Assembly (NCBI GenBank): GCA_900170005.1
Contig: LT827128.1
Coordinates: 2,290,168 to 2,354,167 of the forward strand
Source: Gordonibacter massiliensis (ex Traore et al. 2017)
Lineage (GTDB): Bacteria > Actinomycetota > Coriobacteriia > Coriobacteriales > Eggerthellaceae
Direction: 5' to 3'
DNA: 64,000 nt
Positions 1-7,953 of the stretch are shown piece after piece. The notes under the pieces were generated by a model that was given only the letters and a program-made list of their open reading frames with translations, had not been told where the DNA came from and made no database searches. The position numbers and the translations under genes were made by a program. Numbering within the stretch: position 1 is the first letter of the stretch; the number at the start of each line of letters is the position of its first letter.

Positions 1-809
1 TGGTAGTCGGAGCCCGACGTGCACGCGAGGCCGTAGCGTTCGGCCAGGCGGGCGCAGCGCACGTGGTCGACCGGCGCGTGATCGGGGTGGTGGCGCTCGA
101 TGCCGCGCAGGCCGAGGGGAACGAGCTCGGGCACCAGGTCGTAGCTGTCCAGCTGGCCGGGATGCGCCAGCACGGGCATGCCGCCGTCTTCCGCGATGGC
201 GCGCACGGCATCGCGCGCGTCGACGTAAGTTATGTCGCGGTCGCAGATTCCGCCGTTTTTGAACAGGCTCTGGTAGAGCGTGCGGTAGGCCGCGCTCACA
301 TAGGGCTCGTCGGTGAGCGCTGCCATGAGGTGCTGCTTGTACAGGCAGGTGGACGCGCGGCCGAGCGCGAGGGCGCGGTCCGCGTCGATGTCGTAGCCGG
401 CGGCGACCAGCTGGTCGAGCTGCCAGAGCGAGTTGGCGTTGCGGCGTTCGAGAAGCGGCCGACACAGGGCCTCCACCGCAGGCGACCCCTCGCGCAGGCC
501 CAAGCCCAGCACGTGCACCTTGCGGTTGCGCTTGTAGTCGTAGGCGCTCACCTCGATGCCACCCGTCACCTGTACGCCGTAGCGCTGCCCGAGGGCCGCG
601 GCCTCGTCCAGGCCGCGCGTGGTGTCGTGGTTCGTGAACGCGATGCGGCCGATGCCGCGCTCGCGCGCTTGGATCAGCACCTCTTCGAAGGTGTCCGAGC
701 CGTCCGACATCGTGGTGTGCACGTGCAGGTCGGCGATGCCCGTCGAGTGGGGCGCCGCCCCGTCGCCGGATGCTTCACATGAAACATCCGTTCGCCGCAG
801 GTTCGTCAT
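1..809 (-). CDS. phnPP: PHP-family cyclic phosphate dihydrolase PhnPP (3' end outside window)
   Basis: This is the last gene of the phosphonate operon; it runs off the left edge, so the C-terminus is missing. The first ATG follows AAGAAGG. The metal-binding motifs of the PHP phosphoesterase family are visible: an N-terminal HxH in DLHVHTTMSDGSDT, then FTNHDT, LAHPGQLDSYDLVPEL and ERHHPDH. In the C-P lyase pathway, PhnPP of Eggerthella lenta and Clostridioides difficile hydrolyses 5-phosphoribose 1,2-cyclic phosphate first to ribose 2,5-bisphosphate and then to ribose 5-phosphate and phosphate. Assignment to PhnPP rather than another PHP phosphatase rests on its position after phnL. The first 20 or so residues are low-complexity and probably not part of the fold. 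Family assignment is secure, substrate likely. Confidence 0.88.
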   Translation of the reverse strand, partial: MTNLRRTDVSCEASGDGAAPHSTGIADLHVHTTMSDGSDTFEEVLIQARERGIGRIAFTNHDTTRGLDEAAALGQRYGVQVTGGIEVSAYDYKRNRKVHVLGLGLREGSPAVEALCRPLLERRNANSLWQLDQLVAAGYDIDADRALALGRASTCLYKQHLMAALTDEPYVSAAYRTLYQSLFKNGGICDRDITYVDARDAVRAIAEDGGMPVLAHPGQLDSYDLVPELVPLGLRGIERHHPDHAPVDHVRCARLAERYGLACTSGSDY

Positions 810-873
810 GCTCTGCACCTTCTTTCTTGGTAGGACGCTGCCCCGTCGGCGGCGGCTTGACGCGGAAATCCCG

Positions 874-1047
874 CTCCAAGACGCGAAATTCACCGCTGTG
901 AAGCGCACTTCGTTGATAGCGCGCTTCGAGAGGATCCGCGACCTGCGACAACGCTGGCAGTTCGCCGCCGCACGCCGGGCAAGGGACCCTCGCGAGCGCT
1001 CCAAGGCCGCGAAATCGCTTCACAGCGGTGAATTTCGCGTCTTGGAG
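874..1047. repeat. Perfect 32-bp inverted repeat with 110-nt centre, phnL-phnPP gap
   Basis: Arms at 874-905 and 1016-1047 are exact reverse complements over 32 bases. The element nearly fills the gap between phnL and phnPP, so it would fold in the operon mRNA and could act as an attenuator or mRNA stabiliser. The centre contains GAAGCGCACTTCG, resembling the AAGCG..CTTC core of other palindromic elements in this operon. No credible ORF lies in it. Confidence 0.85.
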
Positions 1048-1082
1048 CCGTTTTTGCGTGACGTGTGCCGCAGCCGCACCGG

Positions 1083-2003
1083 CTACGCCATCATTCCTTC
1101 CTGCATGTTGAACTCATGATCGCACAAGCCGTCCATGAATTCGAGGTCGTGGAAGATGCCGAGCATGGTGGTGCCCTCGGCCTTTAGCTGCTCGATGAGG
1201 GAGCGCACCTTGAGCTTCGACGCGTTGTCGAGCGAGGCGGTGGGCTCGTCCAACAGCAGCAGGCGCGGGCGCTTGATCATGGCGGCGGCGATGTTCAGGC
1301 GCAGCTTCTCGCCGCCCGAGAACGTGCGGGGATAGAGCTCCCACAGGCTCTCGTCCAGGTCGAAGTGGCGCAGCATGCGCTCGGTTTCGGCCTCGGCGCG
1401 CTCGCGGTCGTCGGCGCCGTAGGCCTCGAGCGCGCTTTTCAGCACGATGTCGCGGGCCGTTTGGCGCGGCAGCGCGTTCAGGAACTGGGAGACGTAGCCC
1501 AGCTCAAAGGCGCGCAGGTACAGCATCTGGCGCTGGGTGGCCTGCGCGAGGTCGAGCAGGCCGAAGCGCGCCGAGTCGTACAGGATGCGGCCGCGCTCCG
1601 GCAGGTTCGTGCGCCAGATGCAGCGCAGGATGGTGGACTTGCCGCTACCGCTGCGCCCGGTGATGCCCACGAACTGCCCCGGCGACAGGGCGAAACTCAC
1701 GTGCTGGCACCCCTGGATACGCCGGTCGACGCGGTGGAGCAGGAACGACTTGGAGAGGTCGTCGATGCGCAGGAGGGAGGTTCCGGCTGACGCCGCGGGG
1801 GATCCTTCGACTACGCGCTGCGCGCTTCGCTCAGGATGACAGGTTGGAAGCGTTGCTTGCTCGGGACGACACGTTGGGGACGCCGCTCGCTCAGGACGAC
1901 ACGGCGGGGTCGCCGCCTGCTCGGAATGGCATGTTGGGGTCGCTGCCTGCTCGGGATGGCAGGTTGGGAGCGTTGCCTGTTCGGAGTGACAAACGGTTGC
2001 CAT
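1083..2003 (-). CDS. phnL: C-P lyase ABC-type ATPase PhnL with repeat-encoded N-terminal extension
   Basis: The ABC ATPase has Walker A GRSGSGKST, the ABC signature FSGGEKLRLNIA and Walker B LLLLDEPTASLD. PhnL is needed with PhnG, H and I for phosphonate ribosylation in the C-P lyase system, in the cytoplasm. The start is the ATG one base after the phnM stop, preceded by AAGGCGGTG. The family-like protein begins only at LLRIDDLSKSF, about residue 72. Everything before it is encoded by a 30-bp tandem array (six ten-residue units of the CHPEQAATPT type) plus a REP repeat. No ATG or GTG lies between the array and the ATPase domain, so the extension is probably translated. About 306 residues against roughly 230 for ordinary PhnL. 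Confidence 0.9.
   Translation of the reverse strand: MATVCHSEQATLPTCHPEQAATPTCHSEQAATPPCRPERAASPTCRPEQATLPTCHPERSAQRVVEGSPAASAGTSLLRIDDLSKSFLLHRVDRRIQGCQHVSFALSPGQFVGITGRSGSGKSTILRCIWRTNLPERGRILYDSARFGLLDLAQATQRQMLYLRAFELGYVSQFLNALPRQTARDIVLKSALEAYGADDRERAEAETERMLRHFDLDESLWELYPRTFSGGEKLRLNIAAAMIKRPRLLLLDEPTASLDNASKLKVRSLIEQLKAEGTTMLGIFHDLEFMDGLCDHEFNMQEGMMA
1801..1990. repeat. REP repeat plus 30-bp tandem array inside phnL
   Basis: A REP-type palindromic repeat (gatccttcgac...cgctcaggatgaca, 1801-1841) is followed by about five degenerate copies of its last ten bases (CAGGATGACA-like: CGGGACGACA, CAGGACGACA, CGGAATGGCA, CGGGATGGCA, CGGAGTGACA), spaced exactly 30 bp apart. Because 30 is divisible by three, the array keeps an open frame and is read on the minus strand as the N-terminus of PhnL. 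Confidence 0.85.
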
Positions 2004-2004
2004 G

Positions 2005-3315
2005 TCACACCGCCTTAGGGGCGAGAACGCGGGCGAATTCGGCGTGCTCGCCCAGGTCGCGGCCGTAGCCGCGCGGTTGGTCGGGGTAGTGCGAGCGGAA
2101 CACGGAGTGTCCGCCCACGAACGCGCGCGTGACCACAGGCATGGTGCGCTCGCCGACGTCGCCGCACGCGATCTCGCGCACGAGCAGCACGTCGGCGCGC
2201 TTGCCCACCGCGAGGGACCCCGTCTCGTCGGCGATGCCCGCGGCCTTTGCCGGGTTGATGGACACGAGCGCGAACGCCCGCGCGATGTCGAGCCCGCACT
2301 CGTCGCGCAGCGCGAACACGGCGTCGAGCAGGGCCGCCGGGTAGTAATCGCTGCACAGCACGTCGATGGCGCCGGCCTCAACGGCCTCGCGAGCGCTCAG
2401 GTTGCCGGAATGGCTGTGGCCGAGCATCACGTTCGGCGCGCCGGCCACCGTGTGCAGGCCGCGAGCGCGCGCCTCGCGGGCGATGTCGAGCGAGATGGGA
2501 AATTCGGAGATGGACGCCTCGAGGCCATCCATGAACGCGAGCTTCTCCGCGCTGTCGTCGTCGTGCGACGCGATGGAGATGCCCCGCTCGCGCGCTATGG
2601 ACGCCAGCGCCGCAATCTGGGCGTACGTCATCTTGCTGCTCTCCTGCTGCATGCGGATGATGTCGCGCACCTCGTCGTCGGTCACGTCGCGGTAGCCCTT
2701 GAGCGTGTCGCCGAACATGAGCAGGTCGCGGTACTGGCCCTGGCCGGGCGTGTGGTCCATGAACGACACGAGGTCCACCTTGCCCGAACGCAGGAACTCC
2801 TCGATGTCGTCGTAGAGGTCCACCGAGTCCAGCTCCACGCGCATGTGCAGGCGGTGGCGGATGAGGTGGTCGCGCTCCTCGCCCGCGCGCAAAGCGGCCA
2901 CGCGGTCGATAAGGGCGCTCACGTTGCCGAAATCGCGGATGGGCTTGTGGTCGAAGATGTGCGCGCCGTACACCGACAGCGAGTGGAAGATGGTGGTGAT
3001 GCCATGCGACACCAGCTCGCGGTCGGCCTTGTACAGCGACGTGTTCAGATCCATGACCACGCTCGGGCGTGGCGAGGCCACGTTCTCCACGTAGTCGGAA
3101 TGGATGTCGATGAGGCCGGGCGCCACGTAGGCGCCGCGCGCGTCCACGATGGGCAGCACGCCCACCGTGGCGTCGGGCTGCGCGTCGAAATCGCTGGCGC
3201 CGGCGGGCTCGATGGCCGCGATGCGCCCGTCGATGACCACCACGTCGTGGTCGGGAAGCACGCGGTCGGCGCACACCACCGTGCCGCCGCGAATGATGCA
3301 GGAGTTGTCGTTCAT
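2005..3315 (-). CDS. phnM: Alpha-D-ribose 1-methylphosphonate 5-triphosphate diphosphatase PhnM
   Basis: An amidohydrolase of 436 residues, the usual PhnM length. PhnM removes pyrophosphate from ribose 1-phosphonate 5-triphosphate to give the PhnJ substrate. Family landmarks are APGLIDIHSDYVENV (PhnM replaces the usual HxH with a variant), a VSFMDHTPGQGQY segment, SIASHDDDS, LGHSHSGN and the terminal LCSDYYPA. The start is the ATG after AAAGGAACCCTCCC. It lies downstream of phnK across a 213-bp repeat-filled gap and is one base from phnL. Function is well supported by motif and context. Confidence 0.95.
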   Translation of the reverse strand: MNDNSCIIRGGTVVCADRVLPDHDVVVIDGRIAAIEPAGASDFDAQPDATVGVLPIVDARGAYVAPGLIDIHSDYVENVASPRPSVVMDLNTSLYKADRELVSHGITTIFHSLSVYGAHIFDHKPIRDFGNVSALIDRVAALRAGEERDHLIRHRLHMRVELDSVDLYDDIEEFLRSGKVDLVSFMDHTPGQGQYRDLLMFGDTLKGYRDVTDDEVRDIIRMQQESSKMTYAQIAALASIARERGISIASHDDDSAEKLAFMDGLEASISEFPISLDIAREARARGLHTVAGAPNVMLGHSHSGNLSAREAVEAGAIDVLCSDYYPAALLDAVFALRDECGLDIARAFALVSINPAKAAGIADETGSLAVGKRADVLLVREIACGDVGERTMPVVTRAFVGGHSVFRSHYPDQPRGYGRDLGEHAEFARVLAPKAV

Positions 3316-3338
3316 GGGAGGGTTCCTTTCGGGTTTGG

Positions 3339-3523
3339 GTCGTCATCCTGAGCGAGCGCACGTCCTTGGTTGTCATCCTGAGCGAGCGCAGCGAGTCGAA
3401 GGATCCCGTGCGGCGAGAGCAGGGAGGTTTTCGGCTGGCGCCGCACGGGATCCTTCGACTCCGCGCTTCGCGCTCCGCTCAGGATGACAACTGGAGCGAG
3501 CGCTCCACTCGAGATGACAACCG
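3339..3523. repeat. Facing REP pair (BIME-like) with 30-bp periodic edges, phnK-phnM gap
   Basis: Two REP repeats face each other (TGTCATCCTGAGCG... at about 3373 and ...CTCAGGATGACA ending near 3489), joined by a GGATCCCGTGCGGCG/CGCCGCACGGGATCC stem. Outside each one the decamer recurs exactly 30 bp away (TCATCCTGAG at about 3342 and CGAGATGACA at about 3512). The element sits in transcribed operon DNA between phnK and phnM and could modulate downstream expression. No other gene is seen in this gap. Confidence 0.85.
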
Positions 3524-3528
3524 GGGCG

Positions 3529-4389
3529 TTACAGCAAGGAGTACACCAGCTGCTGCGTGTAGGCGTGTTGGGGGTCTTCCAGTATCTGGTCGGTCAGGCC
3601 GCTTTCGATGACGCGGCCGTCCAGCATGACGAGCGTGCGGTCGGCCAGCATGCGGATGACGCCCAGATCGTGGCTCACCACGAGCATGCTCACGTCGAAG
3701 TCGCGCCTAATCTGCTGCACGAGGTCGAGCACGGCGGCCTGCACCGACAGGTCGAGGCCCGTGGTCACCTCGTCCAGCAGCAGGATGGGCGGGTTGTTCG
3801 ACAGCGCCTTCGCTATCTGCACGCGCTGCTGCATGCCTCCGGAGAAGTTCCGAGGCGGTTCGGCCTCGCGGGACAGGGGGATGTTCACGCGTTCGAGCAG
3901 CTCCTCGCCACGGGCGCGCATGGCGCCCACGTTGCGGCTGCCGGCGGCTATCATCTGCTCGGCGATGTTCGACAGGCTGGAGAAATCCATGCGCAGGCCC
4001 AGGTAGGGGTTCTGGTACACCATGCCGAACACCGTGTTGCGAATGGCGCGCTGCTGCTGCGGCGAGAGCGCCAGCAAGTTGGCCGCCCCGCCGTCGAAGG
4101 GCCGGGCGCGCACGTCGCCTTCCGTGGCCTCCTCGTCGAAGAACAGGCATTTCATGAGCGACGACTTGCCGCTGCCCGACTCGCCTACGATGCCCACGAT
4201 CTCGGCCGGGAACACGTCCAAGCTCACATCGCGCACCGCGTGCACGGTGCCGCAGCGCGGGCACACGTTGCGCTCGAGCTGCGGCTCGGGGGCCAGGCAG
4301 TGCGGACAACCCGCCCCGAAGCGCTTCGACAGGTGGCGCACGGACAGGCAGGGAGCCTCGTCCGCGCCGAACCGCTGCTCATCGAGCAT
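3529..4389 (-). CDS. phnK: C-P lyase ABC-type ATPase PhnK with zinc-ribbon insert
   Basis: ABC ATPase of 286 residues with Walker A GESGSGKSS, signature FSGGMQQRVQIAKAL and Walker B ILLLDEVTTGLDLS. PhnK docks on the PhnGHIJ core complex and its ATPase cycle gates the C-P lyase. Between the first strand and the Walker A motif is a CPHC...CPRC pair (about residues 28-47), a likely zinc ribbon that E. coli PhnK lacks but which I believe occurs in other anaerobe PhnK proteins. Its ATG lies 11 bases inside the end of phnJ, implying translational coupling. Confidence 0.93.
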   Translation of the reverse strand: MLDEQRFGADEAPCLSVRHLSKRFGAGCPHCLAPEPQLERNVCPRCGTVHAVRDVSLDVFPAEIVGIVGESGSGKSSLMKCLFFDEEATEGDVRARPFDGGAANLLALSPQQQRAIRNTVFGMVYQNPYLGLRMDFSSLSNIAEQMIAAGSRNVGAMRARGEELLERVNIPLSREAEPPRNFSGGMQQRVQIAKALSNNPPILLLDEVTTGLDLSVQAAVLDLVQQIRRDFDVSMLVVSHDLGVIRMLADRTLVMLDGRVIESGLTDQILEDPQHAYTQQLVYSLL

Positions 4390-5398
4390 GGGAGGCTCCT
4401 TTCTGGTTGAAGAATGGGTCGCCGGTCGTTCGTAGGGTCAGCGAGGGGGCTTCTGGTGCCGAAGATTGCGGTGAAAGGCCGACGAAGCGTGCTTCTGCAC
4501 GTGAGGAGGCCTTGGAGCCGCAAAATTCGGTGCCAGAAGCCGCCGCAGCGTCGACCGGTTTCGTCGGCTGACAAGCCGACGAAACGCAAAACGCCGTGTC
4601 GTTGCATTGGTAGTACGTCTCGCCGGTCGTCTCGTCCACCAGCTCGTCGAGGTAGACGTCCTCGGCGCCGCATAGGCGGCAGCGCTTGCCGTCGAAGCGC
4701 TCCACCGCGAACGGGTAGTCCTCGAAATCGAGCGGCACCACGTCGGTGTGGGGCGGCACGGCGTAGATCTTCTTCTCGCGACCCGCACCCAACAGCGTGA
4801 GGTGCTCGGCCTGATGGAGTTTCAGGTTGTCGAAGCGCGGGATGGGCGACGGCGCCATGACGTAGCGGCCGTTCACGAGCACGGGGTGATCGGCGCCGGT
4901 GGTGGTCATGTCGTAGCGCACGATCTGGTCGAACAGCTCCAGCCACGCACCGGTGTAGTCGGCTTCGGCGTGCAGGCGCTTCGTCGCGGCCTCTCTCGGC
5001 TCGAAGCTGCGCAGCGGCTCGGGCGTGGGCACCTGCAGCACGAGCACCTGGTCGGCGCGCAACGGTTGCTCGGGAATGCGGTGGCGTGACTGGATGAGCG
5101 TGGCCTGTTCGGTGGCGTCGGTCACCTCCACGTCGGTGGTGTCGGCCACGAGCTTCTTGATGTTCACGGCGTTCACGCTGTCGTCCGAGCCCTGGTCGAT
5201 GACCTTGAGAACGTCGCTGCGCCCGATGATGGCCAGCGTGATCTGCAGGCCGCCCGTGCCCCAGCCGCGGCCGATGGGCATCTCGCGCGAGGCGAACGGC
5301 ACCTGGTATCCGGGGATGGACACGCCCTTGATGAGGGCGCGGCGAATCTCGCGCTTGGACGCCTCGTCGAAGAAGGCGTAGTTATAGCGCTGCTGCAT
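4379..5398 (-). CDS. phnJ: Carbon-phosphorus lyase catalytic subunit PhnJ (radical SAM)
   Basis: PhnJ cleaves the C-P bond of ribose 1-phosphonate 5-phosphate using a [4Fe-4S] cluster and SAM. The hallmark cysteines are present with E. coli spacing: CRLC, 21 residues, C, 5 residues, C (in CNDTAFC). The glycine-rich IGRGWGTGG segment carries the radical region. After CNDTAFC the protein diverges into about 55 residues of low-complexity sequence (VDAAAASGTEF...RAEARF...) encoded by a palindromic repeat inserted in frame, and the gene still overlaps phnK. It starts 17 bases inside phnI. The core should be functional; the tail is an oddity. Confidence 0.95.
   Translation of the reverse strand: MQQRYNYAFFDEASKREIRRALIKGVSIPGYQVPFASREMPIGRGWGTGGLQITLAIIGRSDVLKVIDQGSDDSVNAVNIKKLVADTTDVEVTDATEQATLIQSRHRIPEQPLRADQVLVLQVPTPEPLRSFEPREAATKRLHAEADYTGAWLELFDQIVRYDMTTTGADHPVLVNGRYVMAPSPIPRFDNLKLHQAEHLTLLGAGREKKIYAVPPHTDVVPLDFEDYPFAVERFDGKRCRLCGAEDVYLDELVDETTGETYYQCNDTAFCVSSACQPTKPVDAAAASGTEFCGSKASSRAEARFVGLSPQSSAPEAPSLTLRTTGDPFFNQKGASHAR
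4428..4590. repeat. Multi-hairpin palindromic repeat, copy A, inside the phnJ 3' end
   Basis: The element has the head GTAGGGTCAGCGAGG, imperfect 16-bp arms at 4448-4463 and 4526-4541 (14/16 complementary), a centre GAAGCGTGCTTCTGCACGTGAG, a linker GCAGCGTCG, and a terminal 12-bp hairpin with GACA loop at 4558-4585. The same order of parts recurs at 8836-8996 and 57849-58010. It is read on the minus strand as the C-terminal tail of PhnJ, in the same codon phase as the copy in phnE2. Confidence 0.75.
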
Positions 5399-6536
5399 CG
5401 GTTGCCTCCTTCGCTTCCAGCGCGGCTGCGGCCTCTTGGTCGATGTCGTGGTCGTGCGTGCCGCGCACGCTGGAGAGCTTCGATTGGAACGTCACGTAGT
5501 GCGGGAGCTTGAGGTGCGAGATGAAACCCGTGGCCTCCACGCCGTCCACGTGGTAGAGCACGAACTCCTCGTCCTCGGTGGGATAGCGCTTGTCGCCCAG
5601 CTCCAAGCATCGGTCGAGCACGCTCATGGCGATGGACTTCGTCTCGGCACGGCCGAGCACGCACCCGTAGCCGATGGCGAGCGAGAGGCCGTCTTCGGCA
5701 CCGTCGCCTTCCGACATGAACACGCTTTCCACCTCCGTCACGGGGACGGAGCCCAGGTAGTACGCGTTGTCCGCGCCGCCCGGCTCGAGCGGATGGTCCA
5801 CGGCCACGGCCACGCGACCTTGCCGCAGCTCGCCCACCGTGGGATGCGCCGGGCCGAAGCCGCGTATGGCCGCGTAGCCCAGCGCCTCCACGGCCTGCGT
5901 CATGCCGCGCGCGAGCGTCTGCAGGCGCACGGAGCGCGGCGCAGGGAACGTGAGCGGCACCATGGTGGCGTCCACGGGCTCGGCGTCGTCAGGTGCGACG
6001 GGGGAAACAAGCCCCTGAGCCCGCAGGTAGTCGAGCACGCGCGGGAGGGTGGCGGAGGCGCCCGCACCAGCGGAGGCCTCGTCGAAATGCTCGGCCAGTT
6101 CGGCGCGCTTCTCGGCCAGCTCCTCGGGGCCTTCCGTTTCCAGATCGAAGGCCAGCAGGCGGTGGCTGTAGTCGCGCGTGGCGCCCAGCAGCTGGCCGCC
6201 CGGCACGTCCTTGAACGCGGCCGACACGCGACGGGCGACGCGCATCTCCCCCGTGTCCACCGGGCGCGACACGTAGGGACGCTCGAGCGCGGAGCGGAAC
6301 GCGCGCAGCAGGAACACAGCCTCGTCGGGCGAGCCTTGAGCCTGCTTGAGCGCAAGGGCGGCCAAGCGCGGCGCGTACAGGGACGCCTCGCCCATCACCT
6401 GGTCCACCAGCTCGGGGAACGTTCCCTCGATCTCGTCGGTGCTCCAAGGCGACGACGTGCTCACGCGCTCGTATTCCAGCAGCTTGAGGCTTTCTTCGAT
6501 GGCTTTGCCGCCTCCGCGGACAGCTACGTATCCCAT
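5382..6536 (-). CDS. phnI: C-P lyase core subunit PhnI
   Basis: PhnI is the nucleosidase-type core subunit of the C-P lyase complex. With PhnG, H and L it couples phosphonate to the ribose of ATP, releasing adenine. The 384 residues start MGYVAVRGGGKAIEESL, the conserved PhnI N-terminus, and contain GATRDYSHRLLAFDLE and the LPHYVTFQ segment typical of the family. The ATG abuts the phnH stop with no gap, and the 3' end overlaps phnJ by 17 bases, so translation is tightly coupled. An acidic, Ala-rich stretch near residues 150-175 is variable. Confidence 0.95.
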   Translation of the reverse strand: MGYVAVRGGGKAIEESLKLLEYERVSTSSPWSTDEIEGTFPELVDQVMGEASLYAPRLAALALKQAQGSPDEAVFLLRAFRSALERPYVSRPVDTGEMRVARRVSAAFKDVPGGQLLGATRDYSHRLLAFDLETEGPEELAEKRAELAEHFDEASAGAGASATLPRVLDYLRAQGLVSPVAPDDAEPVDATMVPLTFPAPRSVRLQTLARGMTQAVEALGYAAIRGFGPAHPTVGELRQGRVAVAVDHPLEPGGADNAYYLGSVPVTEVESVFMSEGDGAEDGLSLAIGYGCVLGRAETKSIAMSVLDRCLELGDKRYPTEDEEFVLYHVDGVEATGFISHLKLPHYVTFQSKLSSVRGTHDHDIDQEAAAALEAKEATDAAAL

Positions 6537-7250
6537 CTAGCGAGCCTCCCCGACCAAGCAGGGTTCCGACGGCGCGGCAACACGATCGGGCATCGACGCT
6601 TCACCGACCGAGGCGTCCTCGCCCGCCAGCGTCACCTGCGAGCTACGCGGCACGGCTACGAGGTTCCCCTCGCCGTCCACCAGCACGATCTCAACGCCGC
6701 AGGGGAATTCGTCGTGCCGCGCGGCGCGGTCGCGAGCCCACTCGACACGGTCGACAGCGAAACGGTTCACGTCGGCCACGCCCGGACCGCGCACCTCCAC
6801 CACGTGGAGGGCCGGCTCGCCGCCGGCGGCCGCCTGCTCCGGTGCAGCCAAGCGGGCGCAACCCATGAGCACCGTCGCGCCCTTCTCGGGAGCCACGAGC
6901 GTGCCACGGCATGCCTCCAGAACGGCCTCGGCCGCCAACTGCGCGTCGGCGCGCGCCGGCACCACGACGAAGTCGGCCTCGCGCACGGGGAAGCGCATGG
7001 CATGCGTCTCGCCCGTGAGGTAGGCGGCCGTGGCGTCGGGCTCCGCGTCCACCACGCTGAACGTGACCGCCTGGTCAACGAACAGCCGCACAACCGACTC
7101 GAGGGCACCGTCGAGCGCCGCAGGTCGCACCGAATTGTCGGCCGCGCGCTCGATCATGCATAAGGCACCGGGATGCGCGAACGCGTCGAGCACGCTGCGA
7201 AACGCTCGCTGCGCGCGATGCAGTTCGGCGTTTTCCGTAATCATCATCAT
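6537..7250 (-). CDS. phnH: C-P lyase core subunit PhnH
   Basis: PhnH is a non-catalytic homodimerising subunit of the PhnGHIJ core with a PLP-transferase-like fold. The 237-residue protein shows the family's N-terminal RAQRAFRSVLDAFAHPG motif, which corresponds to the QxxFRxxLxAMxxPG signature. Three ATG codons in a row start it; the first (7250) overlaps the phnG stop as ATGA. The longer open frame upstream to 8129 is a shadow running through a palindrome and phnE2. Confidence 0.93.
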   Translation of the reverse strand: MMMITENAELHRAQRAFRSVLDAFAHPGALCMIERAADNSVRPAALDGALESVVRLFVDQAVTFSVVDAEPDATAAYLTGETHAMRFPVREADFVVVPARADAQLAAEAVLEACRGTLVAPEKGATVLMGCARLAAPEQAAAGGEPALHVVEVRGPGVADVNRFAVDRVEWARDRAARHDEFPCGVEIVLVDGEGNLVAVPRSSQVTLAGEDASVGEASMPDRVAAPSEPCLVGEAR

Positions 7251-7708
7251 GACTCCACCTTCATAGTTGAAAAATCCACCTTCGTCGCCGCGTTGCGGCG
7301 CGCGTCCTCGACCTCGCGCGCTTCGATGCGCTCGAGCTCCTCGCCCAAGCGCTCCTCCCAGCGGGCTGCGCGATGCTCGCCCGTCGCGCCCGCGAAGGCC
7401 GCATCCACCACAGCCAGCTCGTAGGCTCGGCAGCGGTCGCTGCCGAGCACCATGCCCAGTCCCACGGCCTCGCCCAGGCGCACCCGGCACGATGTCATGA
7501 GGGCCTCCCCCAAGTAGAACAGGCCGCCGTGCGCCGTCTCGCGCACCTTCACCATGACCAGCTCCTCGCGCGGCTCGTCGAGAACGGCCACGGCACCCAC
7601 GCCCAGCTCGTCTTCGACGTCGCGCACGATAGCGCGCGCCAACGTGGAATCCCCCTCCACCAAGGCGCGCGTCCGTTCGTACCGTTTCAACAAAACACCA
7701 ACTCCCAT
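7247..7708 (-). CDS. phnG: C-P lyase core subunit PhnG
   Basis: PhnG is the small subunit that packs on PhnI in the core complex and is required for ribosylation of phosphonates. The 153-residue protein carries the family motif VMVKVRETAHGGLFYLGEALMTSCRVRL with its conserved ETA..F.LGE..., followed by GMVLGSDRCRAYELAVVDA. It is the first gene of the lyase part of the operon, about 245 bp after phnE2 with a strong palindrome between, and overlaps phnH by ATGA. Confidence 0.94.
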   Translation of the reverse strand: MGVGVLLKRYERTRALVEGDSTLARAIVRDVEDELGVGAVAVLDEPREELVMVKVRETAHGGLFYLGEALMTSCRVRLGEAVGLGMVLGSDRCRAYELAVVDAAFAGATGEHRAARWEERLGEELERIEAREVEDARRNAATKVDFSTMKVES

Positions 7709-7801
7709 CTACCAAAACCAACCGACTAAATTCTTCTTCACGAAAGAGGTGTGCCACGAAGTTGCGCAAGCACCCCAGGTCAAAAAACGTTTCCACAAGA
7801 G

Positions 7802-7935
7802 GGATCTCGAGGCTCGGGCCCGGACGGTGCCCACCAAGCGAGTTCCGCACGAGCCAAACAGCCCAGCGGGCTGTTTGCGCGAGCCCAGGACTGCCCGAGC
7901 GACTGGGCACCGTCCGGGCCCGAGCCTCGAGATCC
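7802..7935. repeat. Perfect 32-bp inverted repeat between phnE2 and phnG
   Basis: Arms at 7802-7833 and 7904-7935 are exact complements over 32 bases. The 70-nt centre has CCAAGCGAGTTCCGCACGAGCC, similar in layout to the centre of the phnJ and phnE2 elements, and a 9-bp hairpin at 7856-7876. In mRNA this would be an extremely stable structure separating the transporter genes from the lyase genes, so it may set their expression ratio. The rest of the gap shows no ORF. Confidence 0.85.
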
Positions 7936-7953
7936 ACCCATCCGCAGGTCAAC

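Noticed and set aside
874-1047. Miniature transposon (MITE) with target duplication
   Set aside because: The arms are clear but no flanking direct repeat or matching transposase end is visible, so it is listed only as an inverted repeat.
1831-1990. Possible CRISPR array (30-bp periodic repeats)
   Set aside because: Only a ten-base decamer is conserved and units are contiguous degenerate copies without unique spacers; no cas genes are near.
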